Below are positions 31,703-42,773 of a stretch of DNA of 60,219 nt, piece after piece. Under the pieces are notes generated by a model that worked only from the letters and a program-made list of their open reading frames with translations, ran no database searches and was not told where the DNA came from. Position numbers and translations under genes: made by a program. This stretch comes from Grimontia sedimenti (GTDB lineage Bacteria > Pseudomonadota > Gammaproteobacteria > Enterobacterales > Vibrionaceae): the NCBI RefSeq assembly GCF_011045095.1, contig NZ_JAALDL010000023.1:1-60219 (forward strand), given 5' to 3'. Each line of letters starts with the position of its first letter. The stretch's first letter is position 1.

Positions 31703-33019
31703 TCAATCTTTGACAAACAGCGCCATCGACTCCAAGTGCCCTGTATGTGGGAACATGTCCAACATGCCCAACCTAACCAATTGATACCCGTTATCCAAAA
31801 GCACCTGACTGTCACGTGCCAAGGTTGCCGGATTGCAGGAAACATACACTACCTGCTCAGCTCCAGATTGTGCCACATAAGGCATAACCCCTAAAGCACC
31901 AGCACGCGCCGGATCGAGCAAAATTTTGTTGTAGCTTTCACGTCCCCAGACGGTTTCAGCCGCATCCAGCTCCAGGTTGGCATGATAGAAACGCGCATTG
32001 CCTTGCTGATTACGCATCGCATTGTCTGACGCGCGCTGCACCATCTCTTCCACGCCTTCAATGCCGACAACGGCTTTTACCTTCGCAGCCAGCGGTAAAC
32101 TGAAATTGCCCAGACCACAGAAAAGATCAAGCACCGCATCATCTTCTGTTAATGACAGCCAATCCAGCGCCTGCGAAATCATCTTTTCATTGATATCCGC
32201 GTTGACCTGAATAAAGTCCTGCGGCTCAAAGGCAAGCGTCAGATCGCCAAGTGCGTAATTGGGCTGCTCACCTAGGACGCGCTGCACGGCATCATCGGCT
32301 TGCTGCAAGTAATAAATCAAACCGTGTTGTTCTGCGAAGCCTTTCAGCGTTGCCTGATCGTCTTCGTGCAGCGGCTTGGTAGCACGAACCAGAAGTACTC
32401 GACCTTGATTGGAAGCCACCAGCTCAATATGACCAATAATACGACGGCCACGAAGACCATCCAGCAAGGTATAAACATCCGGCAATAGCGCATTCAACTC
32501 AGCATCAAGCACCGGACAGTCTGTGACGGTCACAATGTCATTGGCGCTGCGTTGACGGAAACCCATTTCAAGCTCACCACTTTTGCTCACTTTGACACTC
32601 AGACGTGCGCGGCGTCGGTAACCCTTTTCTTTAGACATCACCGGCGCGTCTTGCTCAAGCTCCGCTGACGCAAATTTCTTCATCAACTGGGACAGCGTTT
32701 CCTGCTTGGCATTAATCTGAGCATCATGGCCCAGGTGCTGGAGATTACAGCCGCCGCAAGTACCGTAGTGCTGGCAAAATGGCTTGATGCGCTCACCACT
32801 CGGTTTGGTGACTTTGATAAGGCGGGCACGGGCAAATTGGCGTTTATCTTCTGTCAGTTGCAGCAGCACTTCCTCGCCCGGCAATGCGCCAGCAACAAAC
32901 ACGGGCTTTTTCCCGTCAAACGCCACACCATCACCTTGATGGTCGAGACGGGCGATGGTCATTGCCTTGTGTTTGGTATCAAGGGTCTTTTTCTTCTGTG
33001 GCTTAAAAAAACGCGCCAT
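31703..33019 (-). CDS. rlmD: 23S rRNA (uracil-1939-C5)-methyltransferase RlmD
   Basis: Methylates U1939 of 23S rRNA with S-adenosylmethionine. The 438-aa product has an N-terminal TRAM domain, an iron-sulfur cluster motif (CQHYGTCGGCNLQHL near 82-96), the SAM motif VLDLFCGLGNFSLPLA near 295 and the catalytic Cys in VYVSCNPATLARD near 395. Divergent from barA across 189 bp; relA follows on the same strand. Confidence 0.97.
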   Translation of the reverse strand: MARFFKPQKKKTLDTKHKAMTIARLDHQGDGVAFDGKKPVFVAGALPGEEVLLQLTEDKRQFARARLIKVTKPSGERIKPFCQHYGTCGGCNLQHLGHDAQINAKQETLSQLMKKFASAELEQDAPVMSKEKGYRRRARLSVKVSKSGELEMGFRQRSANDIVTVTDCPVLDAELNALLPDVYTLLDGLRGRRIIGHIELVASNQGRVLLVRATKPLHEDDQATLKGFAEQHGLIYYLQQADDAVQRVLGEQPNYALGDLTLAFEPQDFIQVNADINEKMISQALDWLSLTEDDAVLDLFCGLGNFSLPLAAKVKAVVGIEGVEEMVQRASDNAMRNQQGNARFYHANLELDAAETVWGRESYNKILLDPARAGALGVMPYVAQSGAEQVVYVSCNPATLARDSQVLLDNGYQLVRLGMLDMFPHTGHLESMALFVKD

Positions 33020-33208
33020 GACTTATGTTCCAGCTTTCGCAGCAAACTGAGGTGCAGTCTGCGCATAGATTCGAATATTGGCGACCATTCAGTTGTGATA
33101 ACCTGCTGAATTCTCGCCATCAGCTTTGATGTAGCAGCGCACCACCGTTTAGAATGGTCTTTAGGTACGCCGCAAAATTGGCGGCAATTCTCCCACAGAA
33201 TAGACAGC

Positions 33209-35953
33209 ATGACCAAATACGGACTTCGCGCCAGAGTAATCACCCTAACCCTTGCCCCGACGCTAATCATCGGCATATTGCTGAGCGCCTATTTCATTAA
33301 AAACCGCTATCAGGAACTGGAGCAGCAACTCGCAGTAGCCGGGCAGGCGATTATCGAACCCTTGGCGATTGCCAGTGAAATCGGCCTTGCCAATGAAAGC
33401 CGGGAAAATGTGCGGCGACTGATTGGTCACACGCACCGTCAGCACAGCGAATACATCCGCAGCATTGCAGTGTTCTCCAGCCAGAACGATCTGTTTGTCA
33501 CCTCCAACTATCACCGCAACCTCGACTTGCTGGCAGTGCCCCGCGGGCAACCCTTGCCAGAGCGTCTGGAAGTCATTCACCTGAAAGATGCGCTTCTGCT
33601 TCGCGCGCCCATCCGCGCGATTGCTGGCTTTAACAATGCGCTGGTACAGGAACAACCTATCGGCTACATCACCATGGAAATGGATCTTTCCACGGTGAAG
33701 CTCAAGCAATATCAAGAAGTCATCTCCGCTGGCGTGGTGTTGATTCTCGGCCTGATCCTTTCTTGCTTCTTTGCCTATCGCCTGCTGCTTGATGTCGAAA
33801 TGCCGATCAAGCAGATGATAAGCATGATCGACAGAATCCGTCGCGGGCATCTCGATGTTCGGATTGAAGGCAAATTACTCGGCGAGTTAGATACCCTGAA
33901 AAACGGGATCAACGCGATGGCGATTTCATTGTCGGAATATCACCTTGAGATGCAGCAAAGTATCGATCAGGCGACCTCCGATTTGCGCGAAACTCTGGAG
34001 CAGTTAGAAATCCAGAACGTTGAGCTCGATATCGCCAAGAAAAACGCACAGGAAGCGGCGCGGGTGAAATCGGAATTCCTCGCCAACATGTCGCATGAGC
34101 TTAGAACTCCGCTGAATGGTGTCATTGGCTTTACCCGTCAGATGCTGAAAACCCAGCTTTCCAGCAGCCAACAGGATTATCTGCAGACCATTGAAAAGTC
34201 AGCCAACAATCTGCTGACCATCATCAATGACATTCTGGATTTCTCGAAACTGGAAGCCGGTAAACTGCTGCTGGAAAACATCCCGTTTGATTTTGAAGAC
34301 TCGCTGGATGAAGTCATGCGTCTGCTCGCGCCAATGGCACACGAAAAAGGCCTGGAGCTCAATCTTCGCATCGACCCTCGCATTCCTGCCGGCGTGATTG
34401 GCGACCCGCTTCGCATCCAGCAAGTGCTCACTAACCTGATTGGTAACGCCACTAAGTTTACTGAGCGCGGTCATATCAGCGTCAGTGTAGAGCTCAAGCA
34501 GCAGCGCGATGAACGCCTTGAGCTTCAGTTTGTTATCCGTGATACCGGTATCGGTATCTCTGAGCGTCAGCAATCGCAGCTGTTTCAGGCTTTCCGGCAG
34601 GCAGATGCCAGCATCAGCCGTCGATATGGTGGTACCGGCCTTGGCCTGGTGATCACCCAGAAGCTGGTGCAGCAAATGGGCGGCGATATTGGTTTTTCCA
34701 GCCGTCTGCATCAGGGGTCAACCTTCTGGTTCACCATGTCTTTGATCCAAACTGATCTGCCGCTGGTGCACCCTATCGATACCGAAGCTCTGCAAGGGCA
34801 ATCACTGATGCTGATTGAACCTGACCATGAAAGCCGTTTGATGATGCGTGAACGTCTGGCGCATTTCGACATCGCATTGAGCGATTTCGCTGAGTTGCCT
34901 GAAACGTCTGAGCGGGTTTCCTCTGTACTGATTTGTGTTGATGCTGTCGACGTACCGAAAAGTGATGCGCTGATTGCACAGGCTAAACGCGCAGAAGCCT
35001 TCAGTGAGCGCGTCATTTTCTGTTTGCCGACGACAGAGCTTGCGCTTTCAGAAGCCCTGCTCGCTTCCGGTGTGGCGGCTTGCCTTGCCAAGCCGCTGTC
35101 TGTGCGAAAACTCATCGAGCAACTTCAGGGAGAGCAGCAGTCCCTTGCTCTGCTGCCACCCGCGGTTGAAGTCCACACTGACAAAGCACCGCTGACGGTG
35201 ATGGCAGTGGATGACAACCCAGCCAACCTCAAGCTCATCACCGCCTTGTTGAAAGAGCGCGTAACCAATGTGTTTACTGCATCAGATGGTAAAGCGGCTC
35301 TCGACTGTGCACAGAAGCAACATTTCGACCTCATCCTGATGGATATCCAAATGCCAGAAATGGACGGTGTAACGGCTTGTCAGGAAATACGCAAAACACC
35401 GCTCAATCAACACACGCCTGTGGTGGCCGTGACAGCCCATGCCATGACAGGCGAGCGCGAACGCTTGCTCAACGAAGGGATGGACGACTACCTGACCAAG
35501 CCGATTGAAGAACATATTCTCGAGCAGGTACTGCACCACTGGACGCATCCGCATAGCGGTGAAGTTCAACCCAATTCGCCACTGATCACGCCAAATAAGT
35601 TGGGCGACACCCTCAGCATTGACTGGTCATTGGCAATGAAGCAAGCGGCAGGCAAAGAGGATCTCGCCAGAGAAATGCTGCAGATGCTGGTGCGTTCTTT
35701 TGATGAGGTCGAAGAGAAAGTCAATCTGGCGCTGAAAGACAACAAGGTCGACTTGAGCGCGGTGATCCACAAACTCCATGGCAGCTGCGCCTACAGCGGT
35801 GTACCAAGGCTCAAAAACCTTTGTCATGAACTGGAAACCCAGCTTAAAAAAGGCGCAACGGTCGAAGACATCGAGCCAGAGCTTTTTGAATTGTTAGATG
35901 AAATTCAGAACATTCGGGAGCAATCGCCTCATTATCTGGGTATCAGCAATTAA
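33209..35953 (+). CDS. barA: hybrid sensor histidine kinase BarA
   Basis: Membrane sensor kinase that phosphorylates the response regulator UvrY/VarA, which drives the small RNAs that sequester CsrA. The 914-aa product has an N-terminal transmembrane helix (residues about 10-30), a periplasmic domain, a second helix near 170-192, a HAMP linker, the histidine box SHELRTPLNG with His296, an ATPase domain (GIGISERQQSQLF, GGTGLGLVIT), a degenerate receiver at about 525-640 lacking the usual phospho-Asp pattern, a true receiver with Asp712 in LILMDIQMPEMDG, and a C-terminal HPt domain with His857. This tripartite layout and the position next to rlmD/relA match BarA/VarS. Confidence 0.97.
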   Translation: MTKYGLRARVITLTLAPTLIIGILLSAYFIKNRYQELEQQLAVAGQAIIEPLAIASEIGLANESRENVRRLIGHTHRQHSEYIRSIAVFSSQNDLFVTSNYHRNLDLLAVPRGQPLPERLEVIHLKDALLLRAPIRAIAGFNNALVQEQPIGYITMEMDLSTVKLKQYQEVISAGVVLILGLILSCFFAYRLLLDVEMPIKQMISMIDRIRRGHLDVRIEGKLLGELDTLKNGINAMAISLSEYHLEMQQSIDQATSDLRETLEQLEIQNVELDIAKKNAQEAARVKSEFLANMSHELRTPLNGVIGFTRQMLKTQLSSSQQDYLQTIEKSANNLLTIINDILDFSKLEAGKLLLENIPFDFEDSLDEVMRLLAPMAHEKGLELNLRIDPRIPAGVIGDPLRIQQVLTNLIGNATKFTERGHISVSVELKQQRDERLELQFVIRDTGIGISERQQSQLFQAFRQADASISRRYGGTGLGLVITQKLVQQMGGDIGFSSRLHQGSTFWFTMSLIQTDLPLVHPIDTEALQGQSLMLIEPDHESRLMMRERLAHFDIALSDFAELPETSERVSSVLICVDAVDVPKSDALIAQAKRAEAFSERVIFCLPTTELALSEALLASGVAACLAKPLSVRKLIEQLQGEQQSLALLPPAVEVHTDKAPLTVMAVDDNPANLKLITALLKERVTNVFTASDGKAALDCAQKQHFDLILMDIQMPEMDGVTACQEIRKTPLNQHTPVVAVTAHAMTGERERLLNEGMDDYLTKPIEEHILEQVLHHWTHPHSGEVQPNSPLITPNKLGDTLSIDWSLAMKQAAGKEDLAREMLQMLVRSFDEVEEKVNLALKDNKVDLSAVIHKLHGSCAYSGVPRLKNLCHELETQLKKGATVEDIEPELFELLDEIQNIREQSPHYLGISN

Positions 35954-35965
35954 ATCGTAAATAGC

Positions 35966-35993
35966 AAAACGCCCGCATCCGCGGGCGTTTTTG
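35966..35993. terminator. bidirectional terminator between barA and acpS
   Basis: Perfect 11-bp stem AAAACGCCCGC / GCGGGCGTTTT with an ATCC loop, T-rich outgoing side on the plus strand; it serves convergent barA and acpS. Confidence 0.85.
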
Positions 35994-36020
35994 TTTGTGT
36001 GGTCAGCATTGGCGAAAAAG

Positions 36021-36404
36021 CTAGTTGGTCTCTAACAGCACCGTCGCCACGGCATAGCGTTTCTCATCAGCGATGGTGAGGAAAATATTCTTCACCCCAC
36101 GCTCATCGGCAAGCTTTCGCGCTACACCAGAGAAATCCACCACAGGCTTTCCAAGCTCATCGTTCGTTACTTCAAAGTCATGGAAAGTCACACCACAAGC
36201 TATCCCCGTCCCCAGCGCTTTTGAAGCGGCTTCTTTCACTGCGAAACGCTTGGCAAGAAAGCGGGCCGGGAAGTTGGAGCTGGAATAGGTTTCCAACTCG
36301 TTTTCTGTCAGCACACGTTTAGCAAATGCATCTCCAGTGCGCGCAATGATTTTCTCAAGACGCTCAATTTCTACGATGTCAGTGCCAAGGCCAACCACAG
36401 CCAT
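36021..36404 (-). CDS. acpS: holo-[acyl-carrier-protein] synthase
   Basis: Transfers 4'-phosphopantetheine from CoA to apo-ACP, activating fatty acid synthesis. The 127-aa product has [15 protein letters not shown] with the magnesium ligand Asp9, and [20 protein letters not shown] near residue 48-67. Its start overlaps the pdxJ stop codon by one base, the well-known pdxJ-acpS pairing, so translation is probably coupled. Confidence 0.97.
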   Translation of the reverse strand: MAVVGLGTDIVEIERLEKIIARTGDAFAKRVLTENELETYSSSNFPARFLAKRFAVKEAASKALGTGIACGVTFHDFEVTNDELGKPVVDFSGVARKLADERGVKNIFLTIADEKRYAVATVLLETN

Positions 36405-37135
36405 TAGCGACGTGCTTCCAGCATCAGCGCTTTCATGTCTGCAACTGCTTTTGGCAGGCCTTCAAAGACTGCGCGGCCAACAATCGCGTGACCGATGTTC
36501 AGCTCATAAATCTCTGGAATTGCTGCAATAGGCTTCACGTTGTGGTACGTCAGGCCGTGACCAGCGTTCACCTTGATACCCAGATCGTCTGCATAGCTCG
36601 CACCCGCTGCGATTTTCTTCAGCTCTGCCTGCATGTCTTCTTCGGTCGTCGCCTCTGCATAGTGGCCTGTGTGCAGCTCAATAAAAGGGGCTCCACAGGC
36701 TTTTGCTGCGTCGATTTGCGCACGGTCTGCATCGATGAATAGCGACACTTTAATGCCCGCTGCAGTCAGCGTTTCCGTTGCAGCTTTCACTTTCTCAAGC
36801 TGGCCTGCCACATCTAAACCGCCTTCAGTGGTCAGCTCTTCGCGTTTCTCAGGGACCAGACACACGTAAGCCGGCTTTACTTCCAGCGCGATGTTGACCA
36901 TCTCATCAGTCACTGCCATTTCCAGGTTCATGCGGGTCTGGATGGTGTCTTTCAGAATATGAACGTCGCGGTCTTTAATGTGGCGACGGTCTTCACGCAA
37001 GTGAACGGTAATACCATCCGCGCCCGCACGCTCTGCAATATCTGCAGCGTGGACAGGATCAGGGTATTGGGTGCCACGTGCATTACGAACGGTCGCGACG
37101 TGGTCAATATTGACGCCCAGATAAATGGTACTCAT
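36404..37135 (-). CDS. pdxJ: pyridoxine 5'-phosphate synthase
   Basis: Final ring-closing step of the DXP-dependent vitamin B6 pathway. The 243-aa product starts [21 protein letters not shown], then [19 protein letters not shown] near 40, [12 protein letters not shown] near 150 and [12 protein letters not shown] near 191. It overlaps recO by 4 nt (ATGA type) and acpS by one base, forming the rnc-era-recO-pdxJ-acpS block. Confidence 0.98.
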   Translation of the reverse strand: MSTIYLGVNIDHVATVRNARGTQYPDPVHAADIAERAGADGITVHLREDRRHIKDRDVHILKDTIQTRMNLEMAVTDEMVNIALEVKPAYVCLVPEKREELTTEGGLDVAGQLEKVKAATETLTAAGIKVSLFIDADRAQIDAAKACGAPFIELHTGHYAEATTEEDMQAELKKIAAGASYADDLGIKVNAGHGLTYHNVKPIAAIPEIYELNIGHAIVGRAVFEGLPKAVADMKALMLEARR

Positions 37136-37845
37136 TGCGTTAATTTCCTTGTTCTTAACATAAAAAGCTCACGGCTTTTGAGCGGTTTGGAGCCAAGATA
37201 AGGCTTGAGGGCCAAGCGTGTAAAGCGCTTCGCCGCTTTTAGCTGTTCTGCCGTTGAGAATTGTCTTGTTGCCAGCGCTTCTAAGTCGCTGCCCGTAAAA
37301 GTGAGGTTATTGCTTTTCATCAGCGAGGCGACAAAACCTTGCTGCTCCCGGAAGATATACGTCATCGATGCATCGACTGGCTCACCGCTACCCGCACAAT
37401 GCAGGAAATCGACCCCGTATCCGAGCGAGTCCAGTAAAGCGAGTTCGAAGCGTCGTAGCGCTGGCTCAGGATTACTGTGCTGAGCCAGATCAGTCAGCGC
37501 ATTGACGTAATCAAAGAAGAGTTGATGGTACGCGGTTTCAGGTTCTACAACCCGGCTTAAGATCTCATTGAGATAAAAGCCTGAAAACAGGGCATTGCCT
37601 GAAAGCGGGATCGCAAGCCCCATGGCTTCAGCATGACGCAAGGTATGCATTTCGCCGCGGCCGGACCATTTCATCAAGAGAGGAGTAAAAGGCTGGAGCG
37701 CCCCTTTTAAGGGAGAGCGTTTACCACGGGCGCCTTTTGCCATCAAACTGACGCGCCCGTGATTTTCGCTGAAAACATCCAGAATCAGGCTGGTCTCACT
37801 GTAGGGTCGTGAGTGCAGAACAAAGCAGCGCTGCAAGCCTTCCAT
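37132..37845 (-). CDS. recO: DNA repair protein RecO
   Basis: Loads RecA on SSB-coated single-stranded DNA together with RecR. The 237-aa product begins [21 protein letters not shown], contains [20 protein letters not shown] in the OB-fold domain and a helical C-terminal half. AGGAG six bases before ATG 37845 fixes the start; the frame is open eight codons more but these lack support. Downstream of era by 32 nt, upstream of pdxJ. Confidence 0.95.
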   Translation of the reverse strand: MEGLQRCFVLHSRPYSETSLILDVFSENHGRVSLMAKGARGKRSPLKGALQPFTPLLMKWSGRGEMHTLRHAEAMGLAIPLSGNALFSGFYLNEILSRVVEPETAYHQLFFDYVNALTDLAQHSNPEPALRRFELALLDSLGYGVDFLHCAGSGEPVDASMTYIFREQQGFVASLMKSNNLTFTGSDLEALATRQFSTAEQLKAAKRFTRLALKPYLGSKPLKSRELFMLRTRKLTQ

Positions 37846-37877
37846 ATTGCTCCTGAATGTCTCAGCCAATGACGCTG

Positions 37878-38792
37878 TTAAAGGTCGTCGATGTAACCGA
37901 GGCTGCGCAGTGCGCGCTCGTCATCAGCCCAACCGGATTTCACTTTTACCCAAAGCTCAAGGTAGACCTTGCGCTCGAAAAGGTCTTCCATATCGAGACG
38001 GGCTTCACGGCCGATGGTTTTGATTTTGTCGCCACCCTTGCCGATCACCATACGCTTCTGACCGTTACGCTCAACCAGGATCAGGCCATTGATTTCAAAG
38101 CCATCCGTTTCTGGGTTGTAATCAAAGCGCTCGATTTCAACGGTGACTGAGTATGGCAGTTCATCACCGGTGAAACGCATCAGCTTTTCACGGATGATTT
38201 CAGACGCCATAAAGCGCTGAGAACGGTCTGTGACGTACTCTTCCGGGAAGTACCACTCGCCTTCCGGCAGGTGGTTACGAACCAGCTTCTCGACCACATC
38301 AATGTTGGTGCCGTGTTTCGCTGAAACAGGAACTACGTCGATGAAGTCCATTTTCTCACTGACTTCCTGAAGGTGCGGGAACAACTCGCCTTTTTCCTTC
38401 ACATTATCGACTTTGTTGATCAGCAGTACGGTTGGCAGCTCAGCTTTCTTGAGCTTGTTCAGTACCATCTCATCATCTTGCGTCCACTGCGTGCCGTCCA
38501 CCAGGAACAGTACCAGTTCAACGTCAGTCAGGGAGCTTGAAGCCGCACGGTTCATCAAACGGTTAATGGTGCGTTTTTCTTCAATGTGCAGTCCCGGTGT
38601 ATCCACATATACCGCCTGATAACCATCACGGGTATCGACACCCATGATGCGGTGTCGGGTGGTTTGTGGTTTACGCGAGGTAATAGACAGCTTCTGCCCA
38701 ACCAAGCGGTTGAGAAGTGTCGATTTGCCCACATTCGGGCGGCCAACGATGGCAATAAAGCCACAGTGGTGCGTTTCGTGCGTGTCTGTCAT
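37878..38792 (-). CDS. era: GTPase Era
   Basis: Essential GTPase that binds 16S rRNA during 30S assembly. The 304-aa product has the G1 motif [13 protein letters not shown] near residue 17, the switch region [13 protein letters not shown]3 DTPGLH, G4 NKVDN near 125, and a C-terminal KH domain with [19 protein letters not shown]. It overlaps rnc by 4 nt, the conserved rnc-era arrangement. Confidence 0.98.
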   Translation of the reverse strand: MTDTHETHHCGFIAIVGRPNVGKSTLLNRLVGQKLSITSRKPQTTRHRIMGVDTRDGYQAVYVDTPGLHIEEKRTINRLMNRAASSSLTDVELVLFLVDGTQWTQDDEMVLNKLKKAELPTVLLINKVDNVKEKGELFPHLQEVSEKMDFIDVVPVSAKHGTNIDVVEKLVRNHLPEGEWYFPEEYVTDRSQRFMASEIIREKLMRFTGDELPYSVTVEIERFDYNPETDGFEINGLILVERNGQKRMVIGKGGDKIKTIGREARLDMEDLFERKVYLELWVKVKSGWADDERALRSLGYIDDL

Positions 38793-39463
38793 GAGTCCAG
38801 CTTTTGCAATGCCAGTTCTGCAGCCGCTTGCTCAGCCTTGCGACGACTGCTGCCTTTACCTACGACAGGTCGATCCAGACCTGCTACTTCACATTCCACC
38901 GTAAATTGCTGGTTATGCGCTTCGCCTTGTACCTTAGTCACATTATAGGCAGGCAGCGGCTTACGACGCCCTTGCAGGAATTCCTGCAAACGTGTTTTCG
39001 GATCTTTCTGGTTCGCGCCCGGCTGGATAGTTTCCAGACGTTGTTTGTACCAGCTCAATATAATTCCACGTACCGTTTCCAGATCGCTGTCGAGGTAGAT
39101 AGCGCCGATGATTGCCTCAACGGCGTCTGCCAGGATAGAGTCACGGCGGAAACCACCACTTTTCAGCTCACCCGGCCCCAGTTGCAGCACATCACCCAGT
39201 TCGAACTCGCGGCCCAATTCAGCCAGCGTGTTACCACGAACCAAGGTTGCACGCATGCGGCTCATATCACCTTCATCAACGTTCGGGAAACGATGGTAGA
39301 GGTCGTCAGCAACAACGAAACTCAAAATAGAATCGCCCAGAAACTCCAAACGCTCATTGTGATTTCCACTGGCGCTTCGGTGTGTCAGGGCGAGACTGAG
39401 AAGCGCCGCATCACTAAATTCATAGCCGATGCGACGCTGTAATTTATTTATAGGTGTTGTCAT
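38789..39463 (-). CDS. rnc: ribonuclease III
   Basis: Cleaves double-stranded RNA, including rRNA precursors. The 224-aa product has the signature [18 protein letters not shown] near residue 36-53, the second catalytic cluster [14 protein letters not shown] near 113, and a C-terminal double-stranded RNA-binding domain ending [15 protein letters not shown]. Located 11 nt after lepB. Confidence 0.98.
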   Translation of the reverse strand: MTTPINKLQRRIGYEFSDAALLSLALTHRSASGNHNERLEFLGDSILSFVVADDLYHRFPNVDEGDMSRMRATLVRGNTLAELGREFELGDVLQLGPGELKSGGFRRDSILADAVEAIIGAIYLDSDLETVRGIILSWYKQRLETIQPGANQKDPKTRLQEFLQGRRKPLPAYNVTKVQGEAHNQQFTVECEVAGLDRPVVGKGSSRRKAEQAAAELALQKLDS

Positions 39464-39474
39464 GTCGTTCCAAG

Positions 39475-40374
39475 TTAATCAATGCCGCCGATGCGATTGA
39501 AACGCACCCCGACAGGTACCCAAGACGGCAGGAAACTGTCGCCTTGTTCATCAAATTCAAAACTGATCCAGATACCGACTGCTTTACCTACCAGATTAGC
39601 TTCAGGTACAAAGCCCCAGAAGCGGCTGTCTTTACTGTTGTCACGGTTGTCACCCATCACGAAGTATTCGCCTTCCGGCACCACCCACTCACCCAGACCC
39701 GGTGTTGGGTAATACTGACCTGCTTGATTCGGCATATATGGGTTCACCAGAATCTGGTGAGGCTCAACGCCCAACTCTTCCTGCGCCTGAATCAGGTTCG
39801 CGCCGCGCTGAACGAACTCACTCTTGTGAACATCATCCACGGGCACCAATTCACAGGTCGATTCACCTTTCTTCTGGATGCACAGGCGTTTGTCTTCGCT
39901 GTAGCGAACCGTGTCACCCGGCACACCAATCACGCGCTTGATAAAGTCGATGTTTGGCTGTGGTGGGTACTTGAACACCACCACGTCACCGCGCTCTGGC
40001 TTCCCGGTTTCGACCAATTGATGGCGGAATACGGGATCTTTCAGGCCGTAAGCGAACTTCTCCACCAGGATAAAGTCACCCACCAACAGTGTCGGCATCA
40101 TAGAACCAGATGGGATCTGGAACGGCTCGTAAATAAACGAACGCAGCACCAGAACAAGGCCAATAACAGGGAACACGGAAGCTGAGGTTTCTACCCAGCT
40201 TGGCTGAGGGGCAACTTGTGCAACCTGCTCTTCACTTAACTCACCACCGTCCACATTGAGCGCTTCAGCCGCTTTTTGCTGGCGTCGCGGCGCCCATTTG
40301 AACTTATCCAGTGCCCAGATAATCCCAGTAAACAGGGTGACAAGCACCAGAATCAGCGAGAAAGTATTAGCCAT
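39475..40374 (-). CDS. lepB: signal peptidase I
   Basis: Cleaves signal peptides of secreted proteins at the outer face of the inner membrane. The 299-aa product has an N-terminal transmembrane helix ([16 protein letters not shown]), a second one near 62-80, the catalytic Ser91 in [13 protein letters not shown] and the general-base Lys146 in [11 protein letters not shown], both at the E. coli positions. Between lepA and rnc, the standard order. Confidence 0.98.
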   Translation of the reverse strand: MANTFSLILVLVTLFTGIIWALDKFKWAPRRQQKAAEALNVDGGELSEEQVAQVAPQPSWVETSASVFPVIGLVLVLRSFIYEPFQIPSGSMMPTLLVGDFILVEKFAYGLKDPVFRHQLVETGKPERGDVVVFKYPPQPNIDFIKRVIGVPGDTVRYSEDKRLCIQKKGESTCELVPVDDVHKSEFVQRGANLIQAQEELGVEPHQILVNPYMPNQAGQYYPTPGLGEWVVPEGEYFVMGDNRDNSKDSRFWGFVPEANLVGKAVGIWISFEFDEQGDSFLPSWVPVGVRFNRIGGID

Positions 40375-40405
40375 CGTGTTCCCCTAAACCTTTAATCCCT
40401 TTTTA

Positions 40406-42202
40406 TTACTTATCTTTGCCTACGTGCAGAATCGCCAGGAACGCTTCTTGAGGCAGTTCGACGTTACCGATCTGCTTCATACGTTTCTTACCTTCTTTTT
40501 GCTTCTGCAGCAGTTTCTTCTTACGGCTTACGTCACCACCGTAACACTTCGCGGTGACGTTTTTACGAAGCTGTTTCACGGTCGAGCGCGCAATAATGTG
40601 GTTACCGATTGCTGCCTGAATCGCGATGTCGAACTGCTGACGAGGGATGAAATCTTTCATTTTCTCAACCAGATCACGGCCACGGGATTGCGCCTGATCT
40701 TTGTGAGTGATGATAGCCAATGCATCCACATTGTCGCCGTTCAGCAATACGTCAACACGCACCATGTTAGATGCTTCATAACGCTGGAAGTTGTAATCCA
40801 GAGAAGCATAACCGCGAGACGTCGATTTCAGACGGTCGAAGAAGTCCAGAACCACTTCTGCCATTGGAATATCGTAAGTCAGGGCGACTTGGTTGCCGTG
40901 GTAAACCATGTCAACTTGAACGCCACGCTTCTCTACACACAAGGTGATAACGTTACCCAGGTACTCTGAAGGCACCAGGATATTACAGCGTGCAATTGGC
41001 TCACCCATCACTTCGATATCGTTAACCGCTGGCAATTTCGCAGGGCTATCAACGTACAGGGTGTCACCGTTGGTCTTCTTCACTTCGTACACTACGGTTG
41101 GTGCCGTGGTGATCAGATCCAGATTGTATTCACGCTCCAGACGCTCCTGGATGATTTCCATGTGCAGCATGCCAAGGAAACCACAACGGAAACCAAAGCC
41201 CAGTGCTGCTGAGTTTTCTGGCTCGTAGAACAGTGACGCATCGTTCAGGCTCAGTTTGCCCAGTGCATCACGGAAGTTTTCGTAGTCGTCAGACGAAACA
41301 GGGAACAGACCCGCATAAACCTGAGGCTTCACTTTCTTAAAGCCTGGTAGCGGTGTTTCTGCACCGTGTTTTGCGTGGGTCAGGGTATCACCCACTGGCG
41401 CGCCCAGAATGTCTTTAATGCCACAAACAACCCAGCCCACCTCGCCGGTGCGCAGACCTTGGGTGTCAGTTTGTTTTGGTGTGAAGATACCAATGCGATC
41501 AACGCCCCACACCTGACCGGTGCTCATGACTTTGATCTTATCGCCTTTCTTCAGCTCGCCGTTCTTAATGCGAACCAGCGATACAACGCCCAGATAGTTA
41601 TCGAACCATGAGTCGATGATCAGCGCTTGCAGCGGCGCTTCTGGGTCTCCTTCAGGTGCCGGAACATTCTTAACGATATCTTCCAGAACCAGATCTACGC
41701 CGAGACCCGTTTTCGCTGAACAGCGGGTCGCTTCAGTCGCATCGATACCCACGATGTCTTCAATCTCTTCCGCTACGCGGTCAGGATCGGCCGCTGGCAG
41801 GTCAATTTTGTTCAGGATTGGAACCACTTCCAGATCCATTTCAATCGCGGTGTAGCAGTTCGCCAACGTCTGAGCTTCTACGCCCTGACCCGCGTCCACC
41901 ACCAGCAAAGCACCCTCACACGCCGCCAGAGAACGAGAAACTTCGTAAGAGAAGTCAACGTGTCCCGGGGTGTCGATGAAGTTCAGCTGATAGGTTTCCC
42001 CATCCTGCGCTGCATAATTCAGCGTCACACTTTGTGCTTTGATGGTGATACCACGTTCGCGTTCAAGATCCATAGAATCCAGAACCTGCGCCGCCATTTC
42101 ACGGTCAGTTAGGCCGCCACAGACCTGAATAAGACGGTCTGACAGAGTCGACTTACCGTGGTCAATGTGGGCAATAATCGAAAAGTTACGAATGTGCTTC
42201 AT
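40406..42202 (-). CDS. lepA: elongation factor 4 (LepA)
   Basis: Ribosome-binding GTPase that can back-translocate and acts in ribosome function or assembly. The 598-aa product has the G1 motif [14 protein letters not shown] near residue 10-23, [15 protein letters not shown] (G3), LNKIDLP (G4), and the LepA-specific C-terminal domain with [23 protein letters not shown]. It is upstream of lepB by 31 nt and follows rseC by about 76 nt. Confidence 0.98.
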   Translation of the reverse strand: MKHIRNFSIIAHIDHGKSTLSDRLIQVCGGLTDREMAAQVLDSMDLERERGITIKAQSVTLNYAAQDGETYQLNFIDTPGHVDFSYEVSRSLAACEGALLVVDAGQGVEAQTLANCYTAIEMDLEVVPILNKIDLPAADPDRVAEEIEDIVGIDATEATRCSAKTGLGVDLVLEDIVKNVPAPEGDPEAPLQALIIDSWFDNYLGVVSLVRIKNGELKKGDKIKVMSTGQVWGVDRIGIFTPKQTDTQGLRTGEVGWVVCGIKDILGAPVGDTLTHAKHGAETPLPGFKKVKPQVYAGLFPVSSDDYENFRDALGKLSLNDASLFYEPENSAALGFGFRCGFLGMLHMEIIQERLEREYNLDLITTAPTVVYEVKKTNGDTLYVDSPAKLPAVNDIEVMGEPIARCNILVPSEYLGNVITLCVEKRGVQVDMVYHGNQVALTYDIPMAEVVLDFFDRLKSTSRGYASLDYNFQRYEASNMVRVDVLLNGDNVDALAIITHKDQAQSRGRDLVEKMKDFIPRQQFDIAIQAAIGNHIIARSTVKQLRKNVTAKCYGGDVSRKKKLLQKQKEGKKRMKQIGNVELPQEAFLAILHVGKDK

Positions 42203-42278
42203 AAATGGTGTGACTAACTCGTTAGTTAAAATAAGAGGATCTTACGATCAAGTGGCGGGATTCTACCGAAATTAATGG

Positions 42279-42773
42279 CTAGTCGCTATCCTCTGTTGCG
42301 GCATTTATCACCGCCGCCGGGTCTACGGGATTACCTAGGATGCGTAACAGTTTAGGCGTTGCGCCTGTTTCCTGCTCCAGCTTTCGCGAAAAATGGCGTG
42401 CTACAAGGAATCCCAACCCGCCAGCAAGCAGAGAAAACAAAATGATCACGCCTTCTCCCGCTGCCATCAAATCTGCGAGAAACTGCCCGAAAACAGCCCC
42501 TGCAATCGCAAACAGCAGCGGCAGAATGTAAACCACCAGCGCTGAACGCAGCACCGTCTGCTCTTCCAAGCCGATTTCAACCAAGGTTCCTGCATCGACT
42601 GGTTTTTCTGACGGTACACGGATATCCAGTACTTTGCCCGGCAGCGCATTACTGACAATGCCCGTGCCGCAATTGTTCTTGGAAGCGCAACTGCCACAGC
42701 TGGTTTTCTGCTGGCAGCGAACAGTCAGGTAACCCTCGCCACTGCCAGTAACCTCTGCCAATGCCGTGATCAT
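42279..42773 (-). CDS. rseC: SoxR-reducing/sigma-E regulatory protein RseC
   Basis: Inner-membrane protein of the RseC/MucC family; in E. coli it belongs to the sigma-E operon and has been tied to SoxR reduction. The 164-aa product has a Cys-rich N-terminal motif (CQQKTSCGSCASKNNCG near residue 20-36) and two transmembrane helices (about 78-100 and 106-124). It overlaps rseB by 4 nt, the usual end of rpoE-rseABC. Confidence 0.94.
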   Translation of the reverse strand: MITALAEVTGSGEGYLTVRCQQKTSCGSCASKNNCGTGIVSNALPGKVLDIRVPSEKPVDAGTLVEIGLEEQTVLRSALVVYILPLLFAIAGAVFGQFLADLMAAGEGVIILFSLLAGGLGFLVARHFSRKLEQETGATPKLLRILGNPVDPAAVINAATEDSD

